A stretch of DNA of 64,000 nt from Oscillatoriales cyanobacterium. Lineage in GTDB: Bacteria; Cyanobacteriota; Cyanobacteriia; Cyanobacteriales; Laspinemataceae. Below, piece by piece: positions 34,028 to 42,966 of the stretch. The stretch spans positions 124,001 to 188,000 of the forward strand of contig JAABRM010000002.1 in the NCBI GenBank assembly GCA_011390955.1, in the 5' to 3' direction. Position 1 is the stretch's first letter; every line of letters begins with the position of its first letter. The translations under genes and the position numbers were made by a program. The notes below the pieces were generated by a model that worked only from the letters and a program-made list of their open reading frames with translations, had not been told where the DNA came from and did no database searches.

Positions 34028-34301
34028 ATTAATCTAGGATCGGAACCCTGCAAAGCCTCGCGGATGCTCCTAAATGCGCGATCGCATCGTTGAGACTTAA
34101 CCTTGAAAGTCTCACGGATATGTCAGCCAAATCCATCTACTCTCTGACTACCCTCTGACTACCCTCTGACCAACTCCGCTAGCATTCAACCCCTTGGGTC
34201 GGAGGTATATCACCGCAAATTTGCTCCTGAGAAAACAAAGCCTGCGGTTATATACCTACGATTGGTGTCACTTTTGTGTTGCCTCAGTTGAATTTAAAAT
34301 C

Positions 34302-35450
34302 ATGCCATATATGCCTATACCATCCCAATCTCCAAGTGACGGGTCTGCCCGAATGGATGCTCAACAAATATTCCAGTTAATTGATAGCATCTTGCCTTTT
34401 GAAGTTTGTCTTTACTATCAAGTTCTCCCTTTATCGATTCAGGGGAGTCGCCTCCATCTGGGTATGGTAGATCCTAAAGATATCTCTGCTCTTGATTATG
34501 TTCGGCGAATTCTGGGATATGTGAATTGTTCTCTCGTGCCAAAATCTTTAGAATCCCAAGTTCATAGTGACACCCTTTCAGCTTATTTAAAATATTCTAA
34601 CTTGCGTCATGCTAGGGCATCTACCACTTTAGATCAAAAGACCAGTCATTCTCCCGATCGAAAAACGGAGCAAGCCGTCGATCGACCCGTTAATCAAAAT
34701 ACTGAATCGTCTTTGGTCTATAATCCGGCGGGCAATTTGGTGCGGACAGAACAACAAATGGCCGCAGCCCGTCGCCTGAATCGACCACAAGGGGTTAAAA
34801 CACCTCCAGAAGTATCGCCATCTCCCAATGAATTGCCGGTGTTAACGGTGCAGTCTCCTAATTTAGACAAGGATCTTGAGGCGATCGCGCATTTGCCTCC
34901 CAATCAACTTTTACAAGAGTTATTAGCCAGAGTTTTACAAGGAGGAATTGGCCGCTTATACTTCGAGCGACAATTGCAAAAAGGGCGCATTCTTTGGAGC
35001 CAAAATGGGGTAGTGCAATCCGTATTATCGAATATTTCTGAACCCTTATTTCAAAGTACCTTAAATGAATTTAAGCGCTTAGTTAATTTAAGTTTAATGC
35101 CGGTCAAAGAACCGAAACAAGTAGAAATTTTACGCTCCTATCAAAATGCGGATTTATTGTTACGCTTACGGGTGATGCCTGGGGTGAATGGGGAAGAAGC
35201 TACCCTGCAAGTTTTACGCGGAGCCGCTTTAAAATTCTATCAACAGCAACAAATTGTCGCTTTAAGTCGAGATGCTTTACGATTAGCCCATCAGCTAGAA
35301 TATAAAATTAATCAACTAGAGCGCAATGCTCGGAATAATCCCGATCTCATGCCCAGAGAATTAGATTCTTTACCCGTGTTAAATCAGTTGATTCAAAAAG
35401 TAGAAAATCAAGTCAATTTTTTGCGGGAATTACAGCAGAAAAAATTTTGA
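34302..35450 (+). CDS. MshEN/GspE N-domain protein without ATPase core (PilB-like)
   Basis: A 382-residue protein. Residues about 15-105 (FQLIDSILPFEVCLYYQVLPL, LHLGMVDPKDISALDYVRRIL) form a GspE/MshE N-terminal domain, a fold that in MshE binds cyclic di-GMP. After a Pro/Ser/Thr-rich linker, residues about 190-330 (QLLQELLARVLQGGIGRLYFER, GRILWSQNGVVQSVL, LRLRVMPGVNGEEATLQVLRG) resemble the middle domain of PilB-type ATPases. The C-terminal half is coiled coil. No Walker A or B motif is present, so it is unlikely to hydrolyse ATP. It may regulate type IV pili or act as a cyclic-di-GMP effector; this is inference. The start is the ATG at 34302. Confidence 0.7.
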   Translation: MPYMPIPSQSPSDGSARMDAQQIFQLIDSILPFEVCLYYQVLPLSIQGSRLHLGMVDPKDISALDYVRRILGYVNCSLVPKSLESQVHSDTLSAYLKYSNLRHARASTTLDQKTSHSPDRKTEQAVDRPVNQNTESSLVYNPAGNLVRTEQQMAAARRLNRPQGVKTPPEVSPSPNELPVLTVQSPNLDKDLEAIAHLPPNQLLQELLARVLQGGIGRLYFERQLQKGRILWSQNGVVQSVLSNISEPLFQSTLNEFKRLVNLSLMPVKEPKQVEILRSYQNADLLLRLRVMPGVNGEEATLQVLRGAALKFYQQQQIVALSRDALRLAHQLEYKINQLERNARNNPDLMPRELDSLPVLNQLIQKVENQVNFLRELQQKKF

Positions 35451-35480
35451 AGTGAACGGAATCATCCGGTGAAAAAATTA

Positions 35481-35503
35481 GGACACGGGAAAAGCCCGTG
35501 TCC
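35481..35503. terminator. Palindrome between converging genes
   Basis: GGACACGGG and CCCGTGTCC enclose AAAAG. It sits between the PilB-like gene and aroF, which converge. A similar ACACGG/CGTGT hairpin is at 41713-41740. Confidence 0.6.
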
Positions 35504-35570
35504 CTGCAAAAAGTTACCAAATTAATCGCTGAAATTATCTATTTCAGCCCTATATTTTAGCCCTAGAAAA

Positions 35571-36635
35571 TTAGGCCAAAACCGGAGTTTTTTGCTGCGG
35601 CCAACGCCCCACCGCTTTGCCAATTACGGACAGGTCTTGCATGAGTTTGTCAAATTTTTCTGGGGTCAATGATTGGGGTCCATCGGATAGGGCTTTATTC
35701 GGGGTGGGATGGACTTCGATCATTAAAGAATCGGTGCCAGCCGCGATCGCAGCCATAGCCATCGAAGGCACATATTCCCACTTACCGGTCCCATGACTGG
35801 GGTCAATACAAATCGGCAAGTGAGTCAGCGATCGCAACACCGGAATTACCGACAAATCCAAGGTATTGCGGGTGTAGTCCCGGTCAAAAGTGCGAATCCC
35901 CCGTTCACAGAGAATCACCTGGGGATTTCCGGCGGCCAAAATATACTCAGCGGCCATCAACCACTCCTCAATCGTCGCTGACATCCCCCGTTTCAGCAAC
36001 ACGGGCTTATTTTGACTGCCCACTTTTTTCAGCAACGCGAAATTCTGCATATTTCGCGCCCCCACCTGGATCACGTCAGCGACTTCAGCAATCTTATCCA
36101 GATCCGCTGTATCCATCACTTCCGTAATAATTCCCAGACCACTGGCGTCTCTGGCGGCGGCCAGTAAACCGAGGGCACTTTCGCCATGTCCTTGAAACGC
36201 ATAAGGAGAAGTGCGGGGTTTATAGGCACCACCCCGGAGAAACTTCGCCCCGGCAGCCTTGACTCGCAGGGCAGTCTCCACAATCATTTCCTCATTTTCC
36301 ACGGAACAAGGCCCAGCGATCGTCACCAAAGGCTGATTTTCGCCAAAAATCACCTGCCCTGCGGGGGTAGGCACCACTACATCACTGGCTTCCCCTTGGC
36401 GAAACTCGCGACTCGCTCGTTTGAAGGGCTGTTCTACTCGTAAAACTTGCTCGATCCAAGGACTAATTTCTTGGAGAACTTCTCGGTTTAGGTCAACGGT
36501 ATCCCCAACCAGACCAATTACGACTTTATAGCGACCAACAATATTTTCTGGTGTTAGTCCCCATCTATTCCTCAGTTCTTCATTAATGCGATCGATCTCC
36601 GCTTGTGGAGTGCCGACTTTTGTGACAATAATCAT
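35571..36635 (-). CDS. aroF: 3-deoxy-7-phosphoheptulonate synthase (DAHP synthase, type I beta)
   Basis: A 354-residue enzyme. It condenses phosphoenolpyruvate and erythrose 4-phosphate, the first step of the shikimate pathway, in the cytoplasm. Residues 1-70 form the ferredoxin-like regulatory domain seen in the type I beta group (MIIVTKVGTPQAEIDRI, RYKVVIGLVGDT). The catalytic barrel has AGPCSVE, RGGAYKPRTSPYAFQG, LLKRGMSATIEEWL and ICIDPSHGTGKW, all intact. Feedback control through the N-terminal domain, probably by an aromatic amino acid, is family knowledge. The start at 36635 gives the normal N-terminus; the upstream open extension has no similarity. It converges on the PilB-like gene. 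Confidence 0.95.
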   Translation of the reverse strand: MIIVTKVGTPQAEIDRINEELRNRWGLTPENIVGRYKVVIGLVGDTVDLNREVLQEISPWIEQVLRVEQPFKRASREFRQGEASDVVVPTPAGQVIFGENQPLVTIAGPCSVENEEMIVETALRVKAAGAKFLRGGAYKPRTSPYAFQGHGESALGLLAAARDASGLGIITEVMDTADLDKIAEVADVIQVGARNMQNFALLKKVGSQNKPVLLKRGMSATIEEWLMAAEYILAAGNPQVILCERGIRTFDRDYTRNTLDLSVIPVLRSLTHLPICIDPSHGTGKWEYVPSMAMAAIAAGTDSLMIEVHPTPNKALSDGPQSLTPEKFDKLMQDLSVIGKAVGRWPQQKTPVLA

Positions 36636-36885
36636 AAATTTCTCAATTTTTGTGTTGCTACGTCCTTTGTCATCTATTTTATCGATCGCCGCCCTAATAG
36701 ACAAAGACTTACGCATGGTATGGGCCGATCCGCAGAAGGCGGTATGTTTTTACCACCTCATCAGATTCAGCAACGGTCAAACCCTGATGCGTAAGTCTTG
36801 TATATCTTTATTTGACGGTTAGATGTTGGGTGTTGACGATTGACTCTGCCAACCCAACATTTACTGGTGATTTGACTGATGACAA

Positions 36886-37380
36886 CTAATTTTGTTGACG
36901 TTTTTCTTTTGCCGTCCGCCATGCTTGGGTCATTCGTCCCAAATTTGTGGTAAATTCGCTCCACCCTACCAGGCTTCCAGATACTTCAGGATCCCAAGAC
37001 GCCGACAAAACGCCATAGCTTAACCCTAAGACCCCCAAGCCAAAAAAGCCCAAACTCACCAATACCACCGCTGTATTCGGTAGCTCAAAAATTTCATCGA
37101 TCGTAATCCAATAGCTAACAACAAACGTAGCCATCCCCAAAGCGGAAGGTATTCCACATAAAGTCGCCATCCGGCGGATCATGCGATTGCTGACAACTTC
37201 CGGGATTGCCCGATCCTCTTTGGCAATCGGAGAACGAGGTGGAGAACTGGTGGCTTCTGTTTTCCCAGTGGGACGTGATGGTTGATTCTGCTCCGTTGCC
37301 TGAGCAGCAGCTTTCTTGGCTGATTTTTTTCGTTTACCGGGTTCAAAGGGTAAGCGATCGCGTGTTGATTCCTCCGACAT
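36886..37380 (-). CDS. PAM68 family protein (photosystem II assembly)
   Basis: A 164-residue membrane protein. The N-terminal 60 residues are charged and rich in Lys, Pro and Ser (FEPGKRKKSAKKA). Two membrane segments follow (about 70-90 and 103-125), then the conserved LSYGVLSASWDPEVSGSLVGWSEFTTNL end. This matches the PAM68/DUF3464 family, which in plants and cyanobacteria helps assemble photosystem II (D1 and CP47 stages) in the thylakoid membrane. It lies 15 bp after rpsO on the same strand and is probably cotranscribed with it; I recall this pairing from other cyanobacteria. Confidence 0.9.
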   Translation of the reverse strand: MSEESTRDRLPFEPGKRKKSAKKAAAQATEQNQPSRPTGKTEATSSPPRSPIAKEDRAIPEVVSNRMIRRMATLCGIPSALGMATFVVSYWITIDEIFELPNTAVVLVSLGFFGLGVLGLSYGVLSASWDPEVSGSLVGWSEFTTNLGRMTQAWRTAKEKRQQN

Positions 37381-37395
37381 AAGTTTTATTACTGT

Positions 37396-37665
37396 TTAAC
37401 CACGAATGCCGAGGCGAGCAATCAATGCCTGATACCGCGCCCGGTCTTCTTTGACTATATAGGACAACAGCCGCTTTCTCTGGCCAATCACTTTTAACAG
37501 TCCGCGACGGCAAGCGTAATCTTTGGGATTACTTTGCAGGTGTTCGCTGAGTTGTTTCACTCTTTCGGTGAGGATGGCAACTTGCAAATCGGCGGATCCA
37601 GTGTCCGTCTCATGCTTTTGGTATTCGTTGATGATTTGTTGTTTGACTGGTTGTGGCAAACCCAT
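37396..37665 (-). CDS. rpsO: 30S ribosomal protein S15
   Basis: An 89-residue protein of exactly the usual S15 length. It binds 16S rRNA in the platform of the small subunit. The conserved core TGSADLQVAILTERVKQLSEHL, DYACRRGLLKVIGQRKRLLSYI is intact. It is followed closely by the PAM68 gene. The upstream region to ruvA is filled with tandem repeats. Confidence 0.98.
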   Translation of the reverse strand: MGLPQPVKQQIINEYQKHETDTGSADLQVAILTERVKQLSEHLQSNPKDYACRRGLLKVIGQRKRLLSYIVKEDRARYQALIARLGIRG

Positions 37666-37784
37666 TGATTTTTTTGATTTTTCTAAAACAGCAATTTTTA
37701 ATCATAGCAAATTTTTCTGTACTAGGTCTAGGGGTTTTCATCTATTTGCCTGATTTTTTCTGACAGCGCGGTTTTGGGGTCTGG

Positions 37785-38098
37785 GGGGTAGGAGCGGGGG
37801 TGCAGGGGTGCAGAGGAGCGGAGGTGCAGGGGGGCCCGCCGTCGGCAGAGGGGCAGAGGAGCGGAGGAGCAGAGGTGCGGAGGGGCAGGGGTGCCCGCCG
37901 TCGGCAGAGGAGCGGAGGAGCAAAGGAGAGAACAATCAACCATCAACAACCAACAACCAACCAACAACCAGCAACCAACAATCAACAACCAACAACCAAC
38001 AACCAACAATCAACAACACCCCCCCAACCCCCCCTTCAAGGGGGGGCAACCAACAACCAACAACCAACAACGAACAACCAACAACCAACAACCAACAA
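37785..38098. repeat. Composite tandem array between rpsO and ruvA
   Basis: A purine-rich GAGCGGAGGTGCAGGGG array with two GCCCGCCGTCGGCAGAG insertions (37785-37925) is followed by CCAACAA heptamers (37935-38098). The heptamers are interrupted by a C-rich CCCCCCAACCCCCC segment near 38025. It has the same composition as the arrays at 1162-1455 and 38728-38950. Open frames across it are artefacts. Confidence 0.9.
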
Positions 38099-38725
38099 TT
38101 ATTGACTGAGAAGCGCGATCGCCTGTCTAATCCACTCATCGGCATCGGTATCCGCAGACAAGTCAGTATTTTGGCTGAGACTGGTCAGAGTAGCCATCAC
38201 TTCACTGGGGGTATATCCCAAAGCGAGTAAAGTCATTTCTATATCTTCTTGGAGGGCTGGGTTTAGCCCTGGAGTGGCTGTGGTGGATAGGCCCGATCGC
38301 TGATGCCATTCTGCCAGCTTGGTTCTAAGTTCCAAGGCAATGCGTTCAGCGGTTTTCTTGCCCACCCCAGGGGTTTGAATCAGCACTTTCATGTTGCCGG
38401 TGACGATCGCCTGCACTAAGTCCGCAATGCCCAAGGTATCCAGGAGGGCGATCGCCAACTGAGAACCAATCCCACTCACACTGATTAACTGCCGATATAA
38501 ATCCCGTTCCGCTAATGATCCAAAGCCATATAATATCCACTGGTCTTCCCGAACTTGTAAGTGGGTAAATACTTGAATAGATTGGCCAATAGTGGGTAAC
38601 TGCTGCATCATCCGAGGCGGAATTTGCAAGTCATAACCGATATTATTCACTTCTACGGTGAGAATGACGCGACCATTAGCGATTTTTTGCACCCCGACCA
38701 GCGTCCCTTTGAGATAACTTAACAT
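38099..38725 (-). CDS. ruvA: Holliday junction branch migration protein RuvA
   Basis: A 208-residue DNA-binding protein. With RuvB it moves Holliday junctions during recombination and repair. The N-terminal OB fold (MLSYLKGTLVGVQ, YGFGSLAERDLY) is followed by helix-hairpin-helix motifs (LISVSGIGSQLAIALL and LIQTPGVGKKTAERIALEL). The C-terminal RuvB-binding domain ends in a three-helix segment (DIEMTLLALGYTPSEV). The length is normal. The gene sits between two composite tandem-repeat arrays, one touching its stop codon and the other its start. Confidence 0.97.
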   Translation of the reverse strand: MLSYLKGTLVGVQKIANGRVILTVEVNNIGYDLQIPPRMMQQLPTIGQSIQVFTHLQVREDQWILYGFGSLAERDLYRQLISVSGIGSQLAIALLDTLGIADLVQAIVTGNMKVLIQTPGVGKKTAERIALELRTKLAEWHQRSGLSTTATPGLNPALQEDIEMTLLALGYTPSEVMATLTSLSQNTDLSADTDADEWIRQAIALLSQ

Positions 38726-38727
38726 TT

Positions 38728-38950
38728 ATTTGTTGGTTGTTATTTGTTATTTGTTATTTGTTGTTTGTTGGTTGTTGGTTGTTGTTTGTTGTTTGTTGGT
38801 TGTTCCGCGCACCTCTGCTCCTCTGCTCCCCTGCACCTCTGCACCCCTGCACCCCTAGGGCTGGCGTGGCGCACCCCTGCACCCCTAGGGCTGGCGTGGC
38901 GCACCCCTGCAGATGGTGGGCACCTCTGCACCCCCGCTCCCCCGCTCCCC
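38728..38950. repeat. Composite tandem array upstream of ruvA
   Basis: TTGTTAT/TTGTTGG heptamers (38728-38805) lead into CCTCTGCTCCCCTGCACC pyrimidine-rich repeats (38811-38945). Within these CACCCCTAGGGCTGGCGTGG occurs twice in tandem with a 30-bp period. It is the mirror of the array on the other side of ruvA. Confidence 0.9.
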
Positions 38951-38996
38951 GACAGCCGCCAAATAACAAATAACTTTAAAACAAATCACAAAAAGA

Positions 38997-39746
38997 CTAA
39001 ATAAAACCGAAATACTTTAACCCTTCCAGAATGCCAGCGGCATAATGAGCTTTTGCCCGATAGACGTGATTGGATGATTGGGACTGATGCCATGCCACTA
39101 ATTCAGGTCGAGCATTGCCCACAATAATACCGCGTTCGTCCCCAACGCTGAATAAGGCGATATCATTGCCGGAGTCACCACAAGCGACGGTGCGATCGCT
39201 GGAGAACCCCCAACGACGGGCAAGAAATTGCATAGCCAAGCCTTTATTGCCCTTGATGGGCAAAACATCCAAGTCTTGACCGCCACTATAAACCAGTTTC
39301 ACCGATAAACCCTGTTCTGCTAATGCGGATTCGATTTGGGGGACGACGGTGGCTGCGGCAGTTTCGCTGAGATAGTAACTGACTTTAAAAGGACGTTGTT
39401 CGCTATCGGGCTGAGGTGCGAGTTGAGAAAATTGGTCTAAGGTGCTTACAATGATGTCACGATTCCACCCATGAGAGAGAATTTCTGACCATTCTTTGTC
39501 TGGGGTATCGCTGGCATCATGGGGATAAATTTCTGTGCCGACTGATGTCACCAAGGCATCAGGATCGATCGGGGATTTCTCTGCTTTGAGTTGCCGATAG
39601 AGAACGGGCGATCGCCCTGTGGCATAGACAATCTTTGTCCCATAATTTGTGCGATGGTGACTTAGGTGTGTTTGCAATTCTATCAGGGCAGCATCATCCC
39701 CCACAAATGTATGGTCTAAGTCGGAAACAAATAGAAACTTACTCAT
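38997..39746 (-). CDS. Sucrose-phosphate phosphatase
   Basis: A 249-residue HAD-superfamily (type IIB) hydrolase. The nucleophile motif DLDHTFVGDD (Asp9 and Asp11) and the last motif ACGDSGNDIALF are intact, with YATGRSP as motif II. The overall pattern, including GTEIYP and GNARPEL, matches cyanobacterial sucrose-6F-phosphate phosphatase. That enzyme releases sucrose, a compatible solute made under salt or drying stress. It is cytoplasmic. It is divergent from the metallophosphoesterase gene by about 120 bp. No sucrose-phosphate synthase gene is nearby. Confidence 0.88.
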   Translation of the reverse strand: MSKFLFVSDLDHTFVGDDAALIELQTHLSHHRTNYGTKIVYATGRSPVLYRQLKAEKSPIDPDALVTSVGTEIYPHDASDTPDKEWSEILSHGWNRDIIVSTLDQFSQLAPQPDSEQRPFKVSYYLSETAAATVVPQIESALAEQGLSVKLVYSGGQDLDVLPIKGNKGLAMQFLARRWGFSSDRTVACGDSGNDIALFSVGDERGIIVGNARPELVAWHQSQSSNHVYRAKAHYAAGILEGLKYFGFI

Positions 39747-39864
39747 TTATCCTCCTGGTAATCTTGAATTTACTGTTTACTGTTAACGATCGATGCTCAA
39801 ATGTCAAGGCTTACTCTGAAATGGGAACGACCCCGATATCGTCACCTAATTTACCATAATCTCT

Positions 39865-41703
39865 ATGTTGATTCCCATCCCACCCGACAGTAAAAATTAT
39901 CTTACCGATGCCAAAAAAGGCGATCGCAATTTATGGATACTTCCTCTTTTAGTTCTGTTTAGCTTGGCGATCGCCCTATTCCTGCCCACCTTAAATGCTA
40001 TGACTAATTCTCCCCAACTGCTCACCGATCCATTTGTCCAAAAAACCACGGCAACCTCAGTCAATATTGTTTGGTTTACGGATTTTCCTGGTGTGGATCA
40101 TCGGGTAATCTATGGTTCAAATATGAACAAAATTGTCGGCGCCACCACGACTAAATTAAGTCGCACTCGTGAAGACCAACAATCGCGATTTGGCCAACAA
40201 ACTAAAACGGATCAAATTTGGCAAAAACCAACGCCGCGAGATATCTGGCGACATGAAGCCGAACTAACTGATTTAGTGCCAGAAACTCGCATCCCTTATC
40301 AAGTATTTAGTACCCGCAATGATGGACTGCAAATTAGTAGTGACACTTTCACCGTATCTCCAGCCCCAAAACCGGGAAAATCCCTGAAAATTTTACTCAC
40401 TTCCGATCATCAAATGATGCCCATGACTGCCGCAAATTTACAAAAAGTGGTGGAAACCGTGGGTCAAGTGGATGCGGTTTTTCATGCCGGAGATTTAGTT
40501 AATGTTGCCGATCGCGCTTCGGAATGGTTTGACGATAACCGAGGCGGGGCGTTTTTCCCTTGTTTACAAGGTCGGGCTCATTATGAACTAGAAAAAAATG
40601 GCCGAAAAACTGTTTATCACGGTGGTAAAATTATTCAATATGCCCCGATATTTACCACTTTGGCTAACCATGAAGTGATGGGCAGGTTTGGCAGAGAAGA
40701 TAGTTTAGATGGTGAATTTAACGACCCATTTCCGAGGAAAGTGGCGGAGGCAATTTATCAGCAGAAAGCGTCAGAGATCAACCCAGATAATTCTGAGGTA
40801 TTGCGCGATCGCTGGTTAATGGATAATTCTTTTAATAGCGAAACTTACGAAGAAATATTTACTTTTCCGGAAAGTACATCGGGAACCAAAAAATATTATG
40901 CAGTCACTTTTGGCGATATTCGCTTAGTGGTTTTATATGTGACTAATATTTGGCGCAATCCTAATTTATCACTAAATATTAGAGGCCGCCACCAAGAACG
41001 CCAAGCCGATATTAATCAACCAGAAAATTGGGGACATGGCCAGCATATTTTTGAACCCATTACTCCGGGTAGCCCGCAATATGAATGGTTTAAACAAGAA
41101 TTAAATAGTCCTGAATTTAAACAGGCGAAATATAAAATGGTCATGTTTCACCATCCCCCACATTCTTTGGGGGGCAATATTGTGCCACCTTATACAGATC
41201 CCCAGCAACGTTTGGAACAAGATGCAACAGGTCAGATTACGGTAAAATATGAATATCCCCAAAATCAAGATTATATTATTCGCGATTTGGTGCCATTAAT
41301 AGAAGCAGCGGGAGTACAGTTAGTATATTATGGACATTCTCATTTATGGAATCGGTTTGTCAGTTCGGGGCAGAATCACTATACTCACTATTTAGAATCC
41401 TCTAATGTAGGCAATAGCTATGGGGCGCATTTGTTCCCCGATCGAAAACGCCAAGTTCCAGAGAATTATCAAGAAAAATATGCGGCGATCGGCGATCCCA
41501 ATGGCTTAGATCCGGTAATGCCAAATATTGCGCCTTTGGTGGGCGAAAATGGGGAAAAATTGCCCTATATTGCCAGTAACGATATTTCTGTATTCAGTAT
41601 TTTTGATACTCAGACAGGAACCGTTAGTAGTTATCGCTTTGATACCAGAGAACCGGGCAGCCCTGCGGTAAAGTTTGATGAATTTGCCCTGAAAGTTAAT
41701 TAG
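39865..41703 (+). CDS. Membrane-anchored metallophosphoesterase with purple-acid-phosphatase-like N-domain
   Basis: A 612-residue protein. A membrane anchor or signal (about residues 24-46) precedes a fibronectin-like domain (about 50-170; TATSVNIVWFTDFPG). The calcineurin-like phosphoesterase domain has its metal ligands in LTSDHQMM (first aspartate and histidine), HAGDLVN, LANHEVM, MFHHPPHS and YYGHSHLW. The layout resembles purple acid phosphatases and phosphodiesterases, and the enzyme should act outside the cytoplasm on phosphate esters or nucleotides. An insert of about 100 residues lies between the GD and NHE motifs. It is followed by an ACACGG hairpin. Confidence 0.88.
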   Translation: MLIPIPPDSKNYLTDAKKGDRNLWILPLLVLFSLAIALFLPTLNAMTNSPQLLTDPFVQKTTATSVNIVWFTDFPGVDHRVIYGSNMNKIVGATTTKLSRTREDQQSRFGQQTKTDQIWQKPTPRDIWRHEAELTDLVPETRIPYQVFSTRNDGLQISSDTFTVSPAPKPGKSLKILLTSDHQMMPMTAANLQKVVETVGQVDAVFHAGDLVNVADRASEWFDDNRGGAFFPCLQGRAHYELEKNGRKTVYHGGKIIQYAPIFTTLANHEVMGRFGREDSLDGEFNDPFPRKVAEAIYQQKASEINPDNSEVLRDRWLMDNSFNSETYEEIFTFPESTSGTKKYYAVTFGDIRLVVLYVTNIWRNPNLSLNIRGRHQERQADINQPENWGHGQHIFEPITPGSPQYEWFKQELNSPEFKQAKYKMVMFHHPPHSLGGNIVPPYTDPQQRLEQDATGQITVKYEYPQNQDYIIRDLVPLIEAAGVQLVYYGHSHLWNRFVSSGQNHYTHYLESSNVGNSYGAHLFPDRKRQVPENYQEKYAAIGDPNGLDPVMPNIAPLVGENGEKLPYIASNDISVFSIFDTQTGTVSSYRFDTREPGSPAVKFDEFALKVN

Positions 41704-41712
41704 TTTTAAGCC

Positions 41713-41741
41713 GTAGGGACACGGCATTGTCGTGTCCTAGG
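41713..41741 (+). terminator. Hairpin after metallophosphoesterase gene
   Basis: TAGGGACACG and CGTGTCCTA arms surround GCATTGT. There is no T run. It is similar to the palindrome at 35481. Confidence 0.5.
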
Positions 41742-41835
41742 ATAATATCAACCCTCAAATATCTGCCATAAAATGTCGGCATATCGGCTATAAAAAATGA
41801 GAAAAATGATATTATTGCCTGATTATTAGGCCACA

Positions 41836-41963
41836 TAAGTAGATGGGCAGAAATAAATGCAGCACAGATCCCATTAGAAAAAAAACTGTCATTCCCGCGA
41901 ATGCGGGAATCCACAGCCTATCGGCGAGGAACGAAAAGTGCAATTAATTATGTTCACCTACTA
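41836..41963. repeat. MITE-like element, family A, copy 2
   Basis: TAAGTAGATGGGCAGAAATA at the left and ATTATGTTCACCTACTA at the right, with a CATTCCCGCGAATGCGGGAA core. It has the same orientation and length as copy 1. Confidence 0.75.
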
Positions 41964-42079
41964 ATTATCAATTATTTAATTTGATTAACTCACGATTTTA
42001 TTCAAAAATAATGGCAAAAATAATGGCTAATTTGGCATTAATTCAGGTATAATTTTATCAAGAATTGGAGAGTATTACT

Positions 42080-42925
42080 ATGTCTGTGCAACTGATTCAA
42101 GAGCAAGCAACTGAAACGGAAAATCTCCAACTCGAAGATGAGTGGATTCCCTCCCCTCCCCCTACCGATCTAATATTTGATGACGGAGAACCGAGGACAA
42201 GTAATCGCCATCGTATCGCCATGAATGTTTTGATTTCTGCCGTGACGCTGGCTTATCAAGAACGAGAAGACTATTTTGCTGGTGGGAATATGTTTGTATA
42301 TTACAGCAGCGAACAAGCGCGAAATCGGGATTATAAAGGGCCTGATTTCTTTGTGGCTTTAAATGTGGATGGGAAAAAAGAACGTCAAGGCTGGGTAGTT
42401 TGGGAAGAAGGTGGCCGCTATCCCGATGTAATTGTCGAGTTGATGTCGCCTTCTACGGCTAATCAGGATAAGGGAAAAAAGAAGGATCTTTACGAGCAGG
42501 TTTTCAAAACCGGGCATTATTTTATTTACGATCCTTTCGCTCCAGAATCCCTAAAAGGTTGGAAGTTAGGAGAAAATTTCCGTTATCAAGAAATAACTCC
42601 CAGCGATCGCGGCTGGTTATGGTGCGAAAGTTTGGGATTATGGCTGGGTACTTGGGATGGAACGATCCTGCGGGAAACAGCAACTTGGTTGCGTTTTTAC
42701 GATCGCGCGGGTAATTTGGTGAAGTTATCCTTCGAGTTGGCCCAACAGGAGCGAGAAATCGCCCAACAAGAGCGAGAAATCGCGCAACAAGAGCGAGAAC
42801 GAGCCGATCGCGCGGAAGAAGAACGGCAACAAGCTGAAGCGGCTTTAGCTGAAGAACGGCGACAAAAACAACAGTTACTCGATCGCTTAAAAGAAATGGG
42901 CATTGACCCGAATCAACTGAGCTAA
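42080..42925 (+). CDS. Uma2 family (DUF820) restriction-endonuclease-like protein
   Basis: A 281-residue protein of the Uma2/DUF820 family, which has a PD-(D/E)XK nuclease fold and is greatly expanded in cyanobacteria. The core is visible at KGPDFFVAL and YPDVIVELMSPSTANQDKGKKKDLYEQ, with YFIYDPF after it. The C-terminal 65 residues form a coiled coil with three tandem AQQEREI-type repeats. Its role is unsettled; a mobile or defence function has been suggested for the family. The start is the ATG at 42080, with GGAG nine bases upstream. It lies alone, converging with the next gene across a palindrome. Confidence 0.88.
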   Translation: MSVQLIQEQATETENLQLEDEWIPSPPPTDLIFDDGEPRTSNRHRIAMNVLISAVTLAYQEREDYFAGGNMFVYYSSEQARNRDYKGPDFFVALNVDGKKERQGWVVWEEGGRYPDVIVELMSPSTANQDKGKKKDLYEQVFKTGHYFIYDPFAPESLKGWKLGENFRYQEITPSDRGWLWCESLGLWLGTWDGTILRETATWLRFYDRAGNLVKLSFELAQQEREIAQQEREIAQQERERADRAEEERQQAEAALAEERRQKQQLLDRLKEMGIDPNQLS

Positions 42926-42927
42926 TT

Positions 42928-42957
42928 GTAGGGTGGGCAAATTTTTGCCCACCCTAC
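42928..42957. terminator. Perfect GTAGGGTGGGCAA palindrome between converging genes
   Basis: GTAGGGTGGGCAA pairs perfectly with TTGCCCACCCTAC. It sits three bases after one stop codon and ten before the other, so it could end both transcripts. Confidence 0.7.
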
Positions 42958-42966
42958 TACCTACTA

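Noticed and set aside
37728-38145. Several frames of 65-140 codons between rpsO and ruvA
   Set aside because: They are translations of the tandem arrays in all frames and end or start within ruvA.
38737-39004. Frames of 63-86 codons upstream of ruvA
   Set aside because: Low-complexity translations of the heptamer and pyrimidine-rich array.
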